Source of the DNA: Macrocybe gigantea
Lineage: Eukaryota > Basidiomycota > Agaricomycetes > Agaricales > Callistosporiaceae
Length of the DNA: 64,000 nucleotides
Assembly (NCBI GenBank): GCA_011319805.1
Contig: SJRY01000239.1
Location: 62,001 to 126,000 of the forward strand
Direction: 5' to 3'
Shown here: piece by piece, positions 48,513 to 60,033 of the stretch
Layout of the letters: each line of letters starts with the position of its first letter
Numbering within the stretch: position 1 is the first letter of the stretch
The notes under the pieces: model-generated
What the model saw: the letters and a program-made list of their open reading frames with translations, nothing else
What the model was told of the DNA's origin: nothing
Databases searched by the model: none
Position numbers and translations under genes: made by a program

Positions 48513-49134
48513 GAGATTTTCTTAAATTTGTCTTTCGTTATGGGTATTAGTATTCTAGTTGTATTGTCTTTGCTTTGGTACTCTGCCACCAATTAACATA
48601 TTCCATGTCGGTGATTGTCATACTTTGCTTGTCGACTGCCTCCAGAGCGATTAACGCGTTCACATTCTTAGAGCGTCGTCGCGACAACGCTGCTTTAGTC
48701 AGGATATGCCCCGTCCTCGTGAATGCAGTCCCCCAGAGCTACAAACAGATCAGTTACACAGGCTCAAAACATTATTTAATTGAGTTGCTCAGTGCTCCGA
48801 CTAGTTTGCCTGTCATCAGAGATAGCACAGCAAGCCATCACCAGTTCAATTGACAGTGACAACGATGGAAGCTGGCAGTTGTCCTCGTCACGCCGGACGC
48901 GCTGCGCTTCGTTCCTAGTCATGTGATGCCAGGATCAGTACTGATCAGATTGGACGTGAGGCATTCTCGCCGTCACGGTTGCGTGGTGTTCGCGGGCACA
49001 GCCCTTCCTTTTTCACGCTTTGGCTGTTCGTGCGAGCATTCTTTCGACGTTATTGACCTCTTTCGCGGTCGCCCAGCACGCCATCGCACGGAGCAAGAAA
49101 CTGGATCCGGAAAGAACGTCGACATCTCGTCAGG
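48513..49134. other. Intergenic region between XRN1 and phospholipase C
   Basis: This holds the 3' end of XRN1 and the promoter of the phospholipase gene. No gene is seen. Confidence 0.5.
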
Positions 49135-52125
49135 ATGTCCATGAATGCTATCAAGAATAACTCGGACGACGGCGTGCTGCTTCCCGCAGCCGTTCGTCCA
49201 GATAACGCGGAGCACTCGCCATTCAGCGTTCCAGACGAACTGCTGAAAGGCACGCGCATGCTTAAGGTGTCCGAGAAAAAGCAGACAAAGGTCGTCTTTT
49301 ATCTGGACCCTGATGAAGGCCAGATGCTGTACAAATCGAGCAAAGTCAGAATAGGTATGCTGTTTACGATTTCCCTGTTTGCTTGCTTATGGACTACTTG
49401 CAAGTCCCAATTGAGACCATTAAAGAAATTCGGTCGGGCGCCAACGCCAGATACTATCGCGTTCAATTCAAATTTCCAGAAGAGGCGGAACAGCGCTGGA
49501 TCACGGTGATTTACATATTAGAGGGGGCGTACAAGACGCTCCACATGCTGGCCGAATCTCAGTCCGTTTTTGAAATGTGGGACACGTCGCTTCGCAAACT
49601 GTATGCCGTCCGCCAAGGGTTAATGTCCGGTCTGGACAACATCGAGACGAGACAGACGGTGTGGGAGCGGCAATACTGGAAAGGATCCGACAAGGAAGGC
49701 GATCAAAAATTGGCCTTCAGCGAGGTTGAGGGTCTCTGCCGCCGCTTGAACGCCAACTTGTCTACCGATTATCTGCAACGACTTTTCAAAGTACATCATG
49801 CCTTTTTGTCTAAACAGTTGTGGTTCTATTTCTGTTTATCTCTTTTCAGGACGCGGACAAGGAAGGACGTGGTTTCCTCGACTTCACAGGTTTCCAGCGT
49901 TTCGTCAAATTGCTCAAAAAGCGTACCGACATTGAGTCTCTGTATGTTCGGCTTTGCCAGGACTACGGCGGTCGGTTCGATTGCTCTGCGTTTGAAAGGT
50001 TCATGCGCGAATGTCAAAAGGTTTCTATGTCTGTTTCGCTGCAATATATGTCCTTCGTCTCAAGATCACCTAGTCAAAACTAGATCAACCGCAGTTGCAA
50101 GCTATTTTCTCGAAATTCGCAACGCATTCAAGTTCTTCAATCGACTCCGGTGCAGGACCTGCTTCCTCCAGCGATACTTCCTTGGCATTCTCCGTCGACG
50201 ACTTTGCTAGGTTTCTTATTTCGCCTGACAACACCGTGTTTTCGCAACCAAAGGATAGGATATGGCAAGACATGACGCATCCCATTTCCGATTATTATCT
50301 GTCATCGTCCCACAACACGTATCTTGTCGGGCACCAGCTTGTCGGGGTCAGCACGATTGAGGGTTATATCCGGGCATTATTACACGGCTGTCGCAGCGTC
50401 GAGCGTAAATGATTCCATGATTGTCCCGATTGCCGCTCTGGGTCTGACGACAGTGTAGTTGACATATACGACGGCGACGATGAGCCAGTCGTCTTTCATG
50501 GAAGAACGCTGACGTCCAAGGTTGCAGTGAGGGACGTTTGCCTTGCCATTGCCAAATACGCTTTCGTCGCATCGCCATATCCGGTCATAATCTCCGCCGA
50601 AGTCCACTGTGGGCTGAAACAGCAAGACAAACTCGTGGAGATCATGATGGAGGCTTTCGGCGACGCTCTCATCAGGGCTCCAATCGAAGGCCGGCCGCAC
50701 ATCCCAGCACTACCCAGCCCAGAGGACCTCAAGGGCAAGATCCTGCTCAAGGTGAGTGCTTTGGAGCGAGGAAACGATTTTCGGCTCATGTCGCCGTTTC
50801 ATCTGACAGGCAAAAAATCTGTATGTCGTAGCTCAGCTCGAGGCTTTACGTATCCAGGGGCCATCGTCGCCGAAGCCGCCCGCTCTCGAAGCCGAAGAAG
50901 ACTCGTCGTCTTCGGATTCGGACGACGACAGCCCCACATCGGCGGTCCGAGAAGGCATCCAGGAACTGAAGGACCTCAAGAATGAGCTCAAGGGGAAATG
51001 GAAGAAGGTTCGCGGAAAGGACTCGTCCAGGCCAGAGAAACCAAAAGTCAAAATGTCACTCTCGCTCGCGTCCCTGCTGGTCTATACCGTCGGCGTCAAG
51101 TGCCACGGTTTTGGTTCGTCTGTCATTTATGCTCCCGAACACATCTTTTCTCTTTCAGAGAACTCTGCGAACAAGCTGTTAAAAGCCAGCATGAAGGATC
51201 TCATCAAGCATACCCAAACGCACGTCGTCAGAATCTACCCGAAAGGAACAAGACTGAATTCGACCAATTACGAACCGCACCGGTTCTGGGCTGCTGGCTG
51301 TCAGGTTGTTGCAATTAATTGGCAGACCTTTGGTACTGTACAGACTCGGACAGGACTGGTCGGAAAAAGCTAAACGTGTGATTGTAGATCTTGGATACAT
51401 AATGAACCAAGCGATGTTCCACCAAAACGGACGTTGCGGCCTCATCTTGAAACCACCTGCGCTGCGAGCAGACGGTGAGGTCCTCCTTTCGAAACACACC
51501 AAACATTACTTGGATATTACAGTAAGCAGTACGGCCAAATCGCACGGCCTACACTCATAGTCGCGTTTTCAGATCATATCCGCTCAGCAATTGCCGCGAC
51601 TCAAAGATGCGAATGGACAGGAAATCATCGGCAGATCTGTTGTTGATCCATTTGTTGAAGTTTCGCTCTACATACCCGATTGGACGCATTCGCCCTTCGC
51701 ATCCAAGTCGCCCGTAGCATCCGGAACCAGTGATGTCCCCCTGCGATGCGACGAAAACTGCTTCTACTCCTGCAACCACTGTTATTGCACGAACTCACGT
51801 TGTGAAGAACAATGGCTTTAATCCGGTCTGGGACAAGAAGCTTATTCTACCTTTTGACTGCGTTGGCGATATGCAAGAGCTCATTTTTGTCAAGTTTACG
51901 ATATTCCAAGAGGGCAAAGACAATGCTGACGAGCCTATTGCGCTACACTGTGCGCCGCTAGGGTGCTTGGAGAGTGGTAAGCATTTTGCAGGACATCTTC
52001 AGGAATTTTCTGTTGACGTTGGGTAAAAAGGTTATCGATATCTGCCTCTTTATGATTCGCAGCTGACTCAATACCTATTCTCAACATTGTTTGTGAAGAT
52101 CAATATTTGTAGTGCAGACCAATGA
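49135..52125 (+). CDS. PLC1: Phosphoinositide-specific phospholipase C (delta type)
   Basis: The enzyme cleaves phosphatidylinositol 4,5-bisphosphate to IP3 and diacylglycerol. Domains run in order. A PH-like region (residues about 40-150) is followed by an EF-hand region (DADKEGRGFLDFTGFQRFV). The X box has the catalytic His in SSHNTYLVGHQ and in VVFHGRTLTSKV. An acidic Ser-rich X-Y linker follows. The Y box reads HVVRIYPKGTRLNSTNYEP, then AAGCQVVAINWQTF joined by an intron to DLGYIMNQAMF. A C2 domain includes VDPFVEVSLYIPDW and GFNPVWDKKLILPF. The last exon is entered after TTGGAGAGTG and ends at 52125. Two short runs break frame: AAAA at 50016-50019 (one base short) and CCCCC at 51737-51741 (one base too many, or two short). 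Overall layout and key residues are intact. Confidence 0.92.
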
Positions 52126-52631
52126 CCTAGTACTGCCTATCAGTATATTGTTTGCAAATGGAACTCTCAGTTACTCTTCATTTGCGGCTATCCTTCTAGC
52201 ATCCTTTCGTGCCTGTCGAAAAAAAATCAAAGTTTTGCGCTATCTTCTTACAAGCAACACCATCGTCAATCAAAACGGTTTATTGAAGTTTTGGTGCCTC
52301 TTTGGAAGCGAAGGGCCATAACACGTGACCTCGTCTCGCGTTGTCTCCTCCCCTCACTTGCCTGCTTCGCACCAACCCGCCACACCATTCTGCAGCTCTC
52401 CTTGCTGATTTGACCAAAGACCAGCCGCCTGACCCGTCACGTCGCTTCAGGACCCACCCGCCGCTGCAGCTCGTCCCGGCCAGGCTCAGGTCAGCGGTTG
52501 AGTCGGAAAGCTGACGCTTTCCCCCCCACCACATCGCTACCCGCCTTGTGTGACTCACCTCCACAGCAACCGACAAAGACGACATTTCAAATTATTTAAG
52601 GCATCCTTGTGCAGATTAACTCTTGACTCCC
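52126..52631. other. Promoter region of the second F-box copy, with insertion
   Basis: From about 52184 this stretch is homologous to the upstream flank of the left copy, but it carries an extra 264 bases at 52319-52582. No gene is seen. Confidence 0.6.
52319..52582. repeat. 264-bp insertion in the promoter of the right copy
   Basis: Homology with the left arm breaks after AGGGCCA and resumes at CATTTCAAATTATTT. The inserted stretch is rich in C and T on the plus strand. No clear inverted ends or target duplication could be seen. Confidence 0.55.
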
Positions 52632-54363
52632 ATGGCGGACACGACTTCTACATGCATAAAAAGCTCGCTTCCATTTCCTACAGAAATAACGCTACGTATA
52701 CTGGCCGAACTCGATGTTGAGGACGTGCTGATGGTCTGTTCATTCATAACATGTCTCACAGTTTCCCTGACGGAAACCTAGGTCTCCAAAAGATTGCGCA
52801 CAATCGCAAAAGAACGCTCTCTTGGAAGCACTTGTTCCATTCCTGCTACGCTCAGCTCCTGCCTCGTGCACCGCTGTTGGAGGAACCCTTTCAGGCATAC
52901 ACCGCCGGCGAACTGGAAAGGCTCGTCACGCACCGTAGTCGCCAAAGGAAACTGTGGAGCGGCGAATACAGTGGTGTCGCGCATTCGACTCGAGTCCCGT
53001 TCTCCCTTTCGGTCTTCACCCGCTTCACTGTTGATTCGAGGCGGACGATGGTTGTTAACTGTGACGTTAGACAAGGCCAGCGTCCTAGTTCACGACGCTG
53101 ACTCCCCATTAGTGAAACCAAAAGTCCTTTGCGTACCTCCGCCACTTCAAGAGTCAGATCTTGCTGGAATTCGAAGAACGTGCTTCCACTACGGCAGCGA
53201 CGTGGTCGACAAGCAACTCCACATCGATGGCATCATTTACGATATAGATGATGACTCTCCAACGCTCCAATTCAACCTCTGCATGCGGTGAATTACCGAT
53301 TCTTTGTTTTGCTCGGACATACTTTTCTAATTTTTTTTAGTTGCAGAACAGTTCCTGGCGACAGTTTCCTGGTCTTTCAAATATGGAGAGTCGCTCTTAC
53401 TGGCCATGGACATGACGCAACTCTCAATGCTACACACACACAAACAATTGTCACAGTCCTTTCATACCGCCATTATAGTATTTTCGTGGAGACTTTGAAG
53501 AAAGACTACTTGCTCTTGACTATAAAAGACCGCAACAGCCAAGCATGGCAAGACCGCAGAGCGCTAACGATCCTTGACTGGAAACGGTCGACACCCACGG
53601 ATCTCTGTACAGCTCTCATTCAAGTTGGCATAACCCCCGGACTCGACAAATATACCCGTGACGGTGAACGTCTGGTACGTTATTCTGAAATACTTCGTGA
53701 GAGAAATTCCTTTTTTGAGTCTTTTGCCTACCTAGACGAGCGCGACCTTGCTTCCGAACAACAGGTTACTTTGCTTTACGACGAGTTCCGCCATGCTATA
53801 CGACATGCCCGAATTCCGACTTGTGCCGAAAGGCTCGTTCATGTTCGAAGGGATACAGGAAGTTACACAACCGCTTTGGATGTTACCCGCTCTGCTCAAT
53901 GGCGAAGATTCCCAGACCATCGTCGTATATAGCATTCCGCCCCTCTCGCCAGAAAGTGGTGAAGGAGATATCATCAAAGCTCTTTTCTCTACTGATAACG
54001 GCATCTATGGATTGGCTCTTCAAGAGGAGAATAATCTGATTCCGCCGAGGCTGTTCAGAGCTATAGCTTTCCCAGAGAAATTCACAGACATCCGGTGTGT
54101 CACCCCTGGGGCTGCATTTGTCGCGTGCGAACCAGGTCCTTATGCGACGGGGGGCTATGCATGCCTCAGCGATGATACTGTCGATTCAGTGGAAAGCAGC
54201 CATGATCAGTGGGATGCTCTTCCGTCGCTCCCGTTCGAACAGGAAAGCATTGCAATTTCGCAGTATGATACCGCTACGGCTGTCTATCCTGTCAACCTGA
54301 AAAACGCGGCATACCTGCAATATGACGACGAGTCGGGCCGGCTTGTAATGTCTGAATGCTGAC
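52632..54363 (+). pseudogene. F-box protein, second copy, altered and truncated
   Basis: The copy starts MADTTSTCIKSSLPFPTEIT and keeps the F-box with its 47-base first intron (gtctgttc...aaacctag). Two deletions relative to the left copy follow: one base at about 52819, in CTCTCTT against ACTCTTT, and eight bases at about 52974. Together they make nine, so the frame is lost for about 50 codons and then restored. Later exons align well (RWLLTVTLDKASVLVHD, then WKRSTPTDLCTALIQVG). At 54361 a TGA created by an inserted element ends the reading after VMSEC, removing about 37 carboxyl residues that can still be read downstream to 54761. It could still yield a protein, so 'pseudogene' is an inference. 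Confidence 0.75.
54347..54360 (+). repeat. Target-site duplication, left copy
   Basis: AATGTCTGAATGCT precedes the retro-insertion and is repeated exactly at 54617-54630 after its poly(A) tail. The first two A may belong to the tail in the right copy, so the true duplication is 12-14 bases. Confidence 0.85.
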
Positions 54364-54580
54364 ATCGCGCCGCTAGAGGAGCAGCTTGTATACAGTCGTG
54401 TCTTGAAAACGGTGCAAGGCGCCGGGCCCACTGGGGATAGGAGCGTGTGGATTGCAGCTTTGCTGCACCATGACGACCGCAGTGGGTGTTGAGAGAGCGA
54501 CTGAACACAACCTTTCATTTAGATACTTATAAGATGTAGAGTCCGACATAAGGCGCCGCCTTGATGGACTAAAATGGACA

Positions 54581-54616
<36 letters not shown>
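54361..54616 (+). mobile_element. Poly(A)-tailed retro-insertion (SINE, truncated LINE or retrocopy)
   Basis: The element interrupts the last exon of the right F-box copy. It has 222 bases of body followed by 36 A (54583-54618, with the end shared by the flank). It is bracketed by a 14-base direct repeat, AATGTCTGAATGCT, at 54347-54360 and 54617-54630. The left arm has a single version of this site, so the empty site is known. The body begins with a 43-codon open frame (54362-54493, DIAPLEEQLVYSRVLKTVQ...) ending in TGA, then about 90 bases without a clear AATAAA before the tail. I see no good tRNA-like A and B boxes. Confidence 0.85.
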
Positions 54617-54620
<4 letters not shown>

Positions 54621-55002
54621 TCTGAATGCTATTCCGGGGGCTTCCTGACAATTCATGTGATGGAGAAGGAGTGGGCCCGTCGCACAACCACGGCTCTGAA
54701 GATGCCATCGCAGATGGGTCGCCGCCACACTGTCTGGGAGTGGTTCGGCACTCAGCACTAGGTAGATGAACGGATACACATAGATTTTGTGCGACGTTCC
54801 TGTCTCAGTTGGGCTCACGCTGAAAAAGAGGAAACACGAATGTGGAGCAGAAAGGTGCTGCCATGGAAGGGCCACATTCGTCACATTCGGGGTGGCAATC
54901 ACGCGGTCGAGAACGTGAAATGTGATTCAGTTGTACACGACTCGAGGCCTCAACCTCAGCATTACCACAACGCTTTGAGACTCAATCGCCATCACCGAAA
55001 GC

Positions 55003-56415
55003 ATGAGCTCTGAGAATCCCAAGGTTTCGCATCTGGACACATACCTCGTGCGTCTCGCCAACAGCCTGCGCGACAAGACATACTGCGAAGGTACCCTATC
55101 TGTTTCTCCGGACAACCTCTATCTGTATTATGGAAAAGATCAGAACGCACGGTAAGACATGAGAGTCCGCCTCTGCAAGCCAACATGGCCTGACAATCGT
55201 TTGTGTATCTTCTAGTCGCCTCAATTTACGCGACGCAACAGAACAAGAGCTGGCAAATCTGGCTTCCTTCTGCGAGCCCGCCACATTTGGTCGCAACGAT
55301 CAAGATGTGCTCGACGAAAGCTATCGCAAGGCCGGAAAGTTGGATCTCCAACATTTCTCTTCCACTTTCCAGCTGCATGCATCCGATCTGCTAGAGACCA
55401 TCTCACCAGAGTTCGTGGTCGGTCGAAAGGATCAGAAGTACAAGATCAAAGCAGAACTGTACAAGCTCAACGTTTACAGTACGTTTTCTAGACGATGTTG
55501 CCCAACAATAGGGATGGATTGACAGGCGATCATGATAGGCCAAGGTGGTTTCTTCAAGAGTCACAAAGACACTCCTCGAGCGCGGAACATGTTCGGTTCT
55601 CTGGTCATTGCCTTTCCCACTTTCCATAAAGGTGGCGAGCTAGTTCTTCGCCATAAAGGTCACGAATGGGTACACAATTCGGCAGAACTCCTATCAGGCA
55701 GAAAGACGGAGACCCTCGTCAGCTATGTCGCCTTCTACAGCGATGTAGATCATGAAGTCCTGCCGGTCACTGCGGGCCACCGCATCACATTGACGTATAA
55801 CCTCTATTTGGTGCGAAAGACACCAGCGGCGCTGCAGAAAGACCTCTCCATCACATATTCGTGCGAGGCGTCCATCAGAACGATCATCTCTGAACTTCTC
55901 AAAGATCCTTCTGTTCTTCCTGACGGAGGCCATCTTGGCTTATGGCTGGCGCACCAGTATGCATTTTTCAAGGAGTACGACAGCTCTGGCAAACAGCATC
56001 ATGAATTTTACAAGTCGTGGATTACCTGAAGGGAAGCGATGGGATAATGTTCGATGTGTGCCAGGACTTCTCGCTCCAGGTCTATCCTCGCGTTGTCTAT
56101 GAAACAGACGTAGCCACAATCATGCTGGATCATATTGCGCGCCCGCAAGGGCACCGGTATGAATGTGAAGAAGACGTGGTGGAGGATCTAGAGGGAACCA
56201 TCATCTCTGTTACTGATGAATATCGCAAGTCAATGCGTGGGAAGGCCGTGGTGAACGTCCATTGGATCAACAGGCTAAAGCCCCTTAATCGCATCAAGAC
56301 AGATTATATCTCTTATGGCAATCAAGCTACCTTGTCTGCATTGTACGGGAACGTCTGCCTCATAATCGAGGTTGGGAAATATGGCGCAAGGCAGAAAGAG
56401 AACGAGGTAGAATGA
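55003..56415 (+). pseudogene. 2OG-Fe(II) oxygenase, second copy, disrupted
   Basis: The first two exons (55003-55151, 55216-55478) match the left copy. The second intron ends GACAGGCG here where the left copy has GACCAGCG, so the AG has moved one base left. Using it would add one base and throw the catalytic exon out of frame. The HxD motif (FFKSHKDTPR) and distal His and Arg are still present in the frame beginning about 55527. A one-base loss near 56015 (GTCGTGG against CTCCTGG) then brings a TGA at 56027-56029. The rest of the domain is readable in another frame to a stop after 56400. Two independent lesions make an active product unlikely, unless both are sequence errors. Confidence 0.75.
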
Positions 56416-56466
56416 AGATCTGAGGAGTCGTGCATTGTCAGTCGTGACACGCGTGGCGATGTACAG

Positions 56467-57068
56467 TACAAGTTATGCTTCATTTGCGGAAAGCCTGATA
56501 GAAATCTTCATTTTGACCTCAAAGTTCAAATTGATTGCGCGACCATATGATCTGCCTCTCGTTGCTGATTTCCGGGTGCCAATGCACCGACATCATCCTC
56601 AGTTTTGCATTCCACGGTCTGTCCGGCTTTTTGCTGTAGAAATATGCGCAAGCGTCTCTGGGCATTTCCCTTGATTAAAACCAAATCTCGCATTCGGAAG
56701 ATCCCTCGTCATGCGATGTTAATCGACAGATTTAATTTTGTTAGTACTTCCAAGGCTGTTGTGTTCATCTTCGCTGATCTGCCGTTTTGAAATACCCAGG
56801 GATCCACTTTAGTGTGGTGTTGTCGCTTGACATATGAGCATGTGAGTCTGGTGCACCATGTCTTATTCGGAGCAAGGCTTGCTGCAAAGTCGTCGATCGT
56901 TGACAACAGGGAGTTGGGCGTATAGGAGCGTTCCGTGTCCCGCGAATGAAAGCCCAAATCAATGATCGCTGCTACGAATGCCTTCCAGCGCCACGTCACG
57001 CGTCAGGCCTTCAGGTCTTATCTGATCTTACATTCGGCGCGAGGCCACGACGCGACGCGTCCAGGCTT
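56467..57068. other. Intergenic region
   Basis: Lies between the right arm of the duplication and the transporter gene. No gene is seen. Confidence 0.5.
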
Positions 57069-59387
57069 ATGGCACCGCGCAGGGGTCACGCGCCCATGAA
57101 CAACTCGCTTCAGATGACAGGTATGTTCAACAAGCTTCCTTGCACCATGTGGGGCCCCACTGGACTGACATATAAATGTTGTATGTTCCGATTTGAACTG
57201 TCCGCCTTTCCAGGGACATGTATGACACCCCTGGTAATGAGAAGCCTTGGAGGAAGGTGTATGATGTCTGGAGGACGCCGTTGGCCCAAATTGTGCTCAT
57301 ATCATTTATCTGTTTTTGCTGCCCAGGTGAGCTGCCTTCCATCACCATTTGTCTTGGCTCATGCTGTCGTGACCAGGGATGTACAATGCCATCACGGGTC
57401 TCGGCGGTTCCGGACAATTGGACAGCACCGTCGCCGCAAACGCGACTGTTGCTCTGCTTGCCGCCACAGCAGCCTCAGCTATAACAGTGGTGCCTGCCAT
57501 TTTCGATGTAAGCCACTGCGATATGATGAACTCCAGGCATTGACTCACGATGTGGGATCAAGATACTAGGACCTCGTGCATGCCTACTGATAGGTACATC
57601 TCAATCATACAGACGTCTATGATCTGATTGCCATACCAGGTGGATGGACATATGCTCTATATTCGGGCGCTCTTCTCTGTTACAATCATACTGGTAATGC
57701 TGCTTTCGTCATTGCGAGCGGTGCGATCTTGGGCCTGGGAGCTTCCTTCTTATGGGTAGCACAAGGGGCGGTGAGGATTCACTCCGTCATCAATCCGGAA
57801 GTATGCTGAACCTTTGCGCGATACGTTACGTGCAGATCATGGTTTCCTATCCGTCGCCAGATATGAAAGGCCGGGCGATCGCTACGTTTTGGGTTGGCGC
57901 TCCACAGTTGTCTTTCTGATGTATCATACTCTCACTGATGACAATCAGGTCATTTTCAACCTCGGCGGAGGTATAGGTTCCTTTATCTCGTTTGGGCTTA
58001 ATTACCATTCCAAGCGCGGTACGGTCACGGACGGCACCTGTGGGTATTGGTAGATCTACCCCTCCGTTTTCCGCAGTTTTGTTTCCTTCCTAAACTCATG
58101 GCTTAGATGGCGCTTTCATGGCTATCATGCGTAAGCGGGGCATTTCAATTGATCCTTTTGATCCATTTCTCATGCTTTCTTATCACCCTGTCCTAAGTTC
58201 TAGGATGGGTCATCTCCGTATTTATCGCTCCTCCTTACAAAGTCGTCCGAGAAGATGGCACACGAGTCGGAGAACCTCCTTCACCGAGTCAGGGTGGATT
58301 CAATGCATCCTTCAGACGGGAGCTGAACAACTTTTATGTCTCGTTGACGAATTGGCGCATCATCCTGCTTATTCCAGCATTCTTCTGCGCCAACTTTTTC
58401 TATTCATACCAGCAGAACAGTGTCAACGGTGCGCACTGTCTCCTTTTAGTTCACATCGTGCCCATCAGGCCCTTAGGGGATACGTTTACGCTTCGCACAC
58501 GCTCGCTTAATGGCGCCATGTACTGGATTGCGCAGATGGTAAGGATAAGCATGTATCTCTGCGAGAGGAGTGACAGAAATGCTCCTAGTTCGGCGGTCTC
58601 GTCATCGGAGTGCTCCTGGACCTGAAATGGTTCACCCGACCGCAGCGGGCAATGCTCGGGTACGTGTTCGTCCTAGCCACAGGATTTTCGATTTGGGGAG
58701 GTCGGTGTCACTCTGCCGCAAGCCCCATGCCCCGCGTAGTGACTCGGTTTTTCAATGCAGGTGGCCTAGCATTCCAGCGATGGGCCAATCACATCAACCG
58801 CAAGCAGTGGCTTGACTTCACGAACAGCCGAACATACATCGGACCGTTTTGGCTGTACGTCGAAATTCGCTTTGGCTCCATTCGCTAAAACGCGTTTAGG
58901 TATTTCTTCTACGGTGCTTTTGATGCGTTTTGGCAGGTAAAGATAGTTTGCCCTTGACGTCTTCTGGATCTTTATCTGACTTGCTCAAGTCCTACTGCTA
59001 TTGGCTCATGGCTTCCCTGGCGGAATCTCCGGAAGCAGCAGCCAAGTTCGTCGGACGTGAGCATGCCTTCTTTCTTGGGTGTCTTGCGCCAAGCCTGATC
59101 CTGTGAAGTGTATAAAACGTTCCAAGCTACAGGCGGTGCTGTGGCATGGCGTATAAACGCATTGAAATGTAATATCTCGAGCTTTTATCCATTGCCGTGC
59201 GAACCTGACCCGGTCTCATGAAGATGCGCCGTTAACCCAGCTTACGATCAATTGGTCGCTCCTGGGCGCTGCGCTCGTCTTTGCACTTCCTACCGTGCTC
59301 TCCATCACGCCGTCCCCGACAGTACACAACGACAATGGCAAAGGCAAGACGACACTCACAACGGACGATGGAGCCCCTTCAGTGTAA
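57069..59387 (+). CDS. UNC93-like major facilitator transporter
   Basis: Many short exons give a multi-pass membrane protein. Recognisable segments in order: KPWRKVYDVWRTPLAQIVLI then SFICFCCPGMYNAITGLGG, DSTVAANATVALLAATAASA, LGPRACLLIGGWTYALYSG, AFVIASGAILGLGASFLW, IMVSYPSPDMKGRAIATFW, VIFNLGGGIGSFISFGLNY, WVISVFIAPPYKVV, LTNWRIILLIPAFFCANFFY, GLVIGVLLDLKWFTRPQRAM and SYCYWLMASLAESPEAAAKF. These match the fungal UNC93/DUF895 branch of the major facilitator fold. The cargo is unknown. The last exon ends at 59387 with a polar tail after NWSLLGAALVFALPTVLS. One base seems missing at the GGG of 57213-57215, where the first long exon is entered. The join at about 57520-57560 was not fully resolved. 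Confidence 0.82.
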
Positions 59388-60033
59388 CGCTCAGTCAGTT
59401 CGGCGTTCCAGGGAAAGAACTAGTTTTAGTGGGCTCTATTTGGGGCACTAGCGATCGGATGGGCTTTAGTAGGGTAACAAATATCCTCGCGAATGATATG
59501 ATCCTCGCACACGAGGCCTGCAATAGGAGAGTACCCAGGAGAAGGAATGAAACGAACATACTCCAAAATTGGCGGCGAAAGAGTCCGTTGTACACGCCAG
59601 TTGTGATCATGGCGACGCAGACTGTACCCTCTTTCGTCGCGCTGACATACATACGGATCGTGAATGGCCGCCGTACCATTCTCAGGGAGGGACCGAAACC
59701 CACTCGCCGCCCTCGGCACGCCTTCAACAGTCAATAGGAGGTGCCGATGCCACCGTGAAGTGGGTACATCGGCCTACCTCATGGACGATCGAAGGGCGCG
59801 ATACGTCATCGTTCAACAATCAATCGTGGACAAGGACGCCGAACGCAGTGCATGAAAGGACAGGCCGCCGAAAGAATCACCCTAGGCTCCGCGGGGGCAG
59901 CAAGGCGACTTTTGTCAAAGTCCTTGACGAACGCCTGCTCCTATAAGCTCAATTGCAGTATAAAACCTGTGGAAATGTACACGGAGCATTATCGCACAAT
60001 CGGCTATCCAAAAAAAAGGTGAACTCGCCGAAC
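59388..60033. other. Intergenic region
   Basis: Open frames here run on from the transporter gene in the wrong frame or lack motifs. No gene is supported. Confidence 0.5.

Larger units (their letters stand above)
52184..56466 (+). repeat. Right arm of the inverted segmental duplication (damaged copy)
   Basis: This is the inverted partner of about 11476-15306, carrying the same two genes in the same relative order and orientation. It is longer because of the 264-base upstream insertion and the 256-base retro-insertion. Exons and introns are still easy to align by eye, but many substitutions and several indels separate the arms. Confidence 0.9.

Noticed and set aside
52280..52585. 101-codon minus-strand frame over the promoter insertion
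   Set aside because: It follows the borders of the C/T-rich insertion, has low-complexity content and no recognisable motif.
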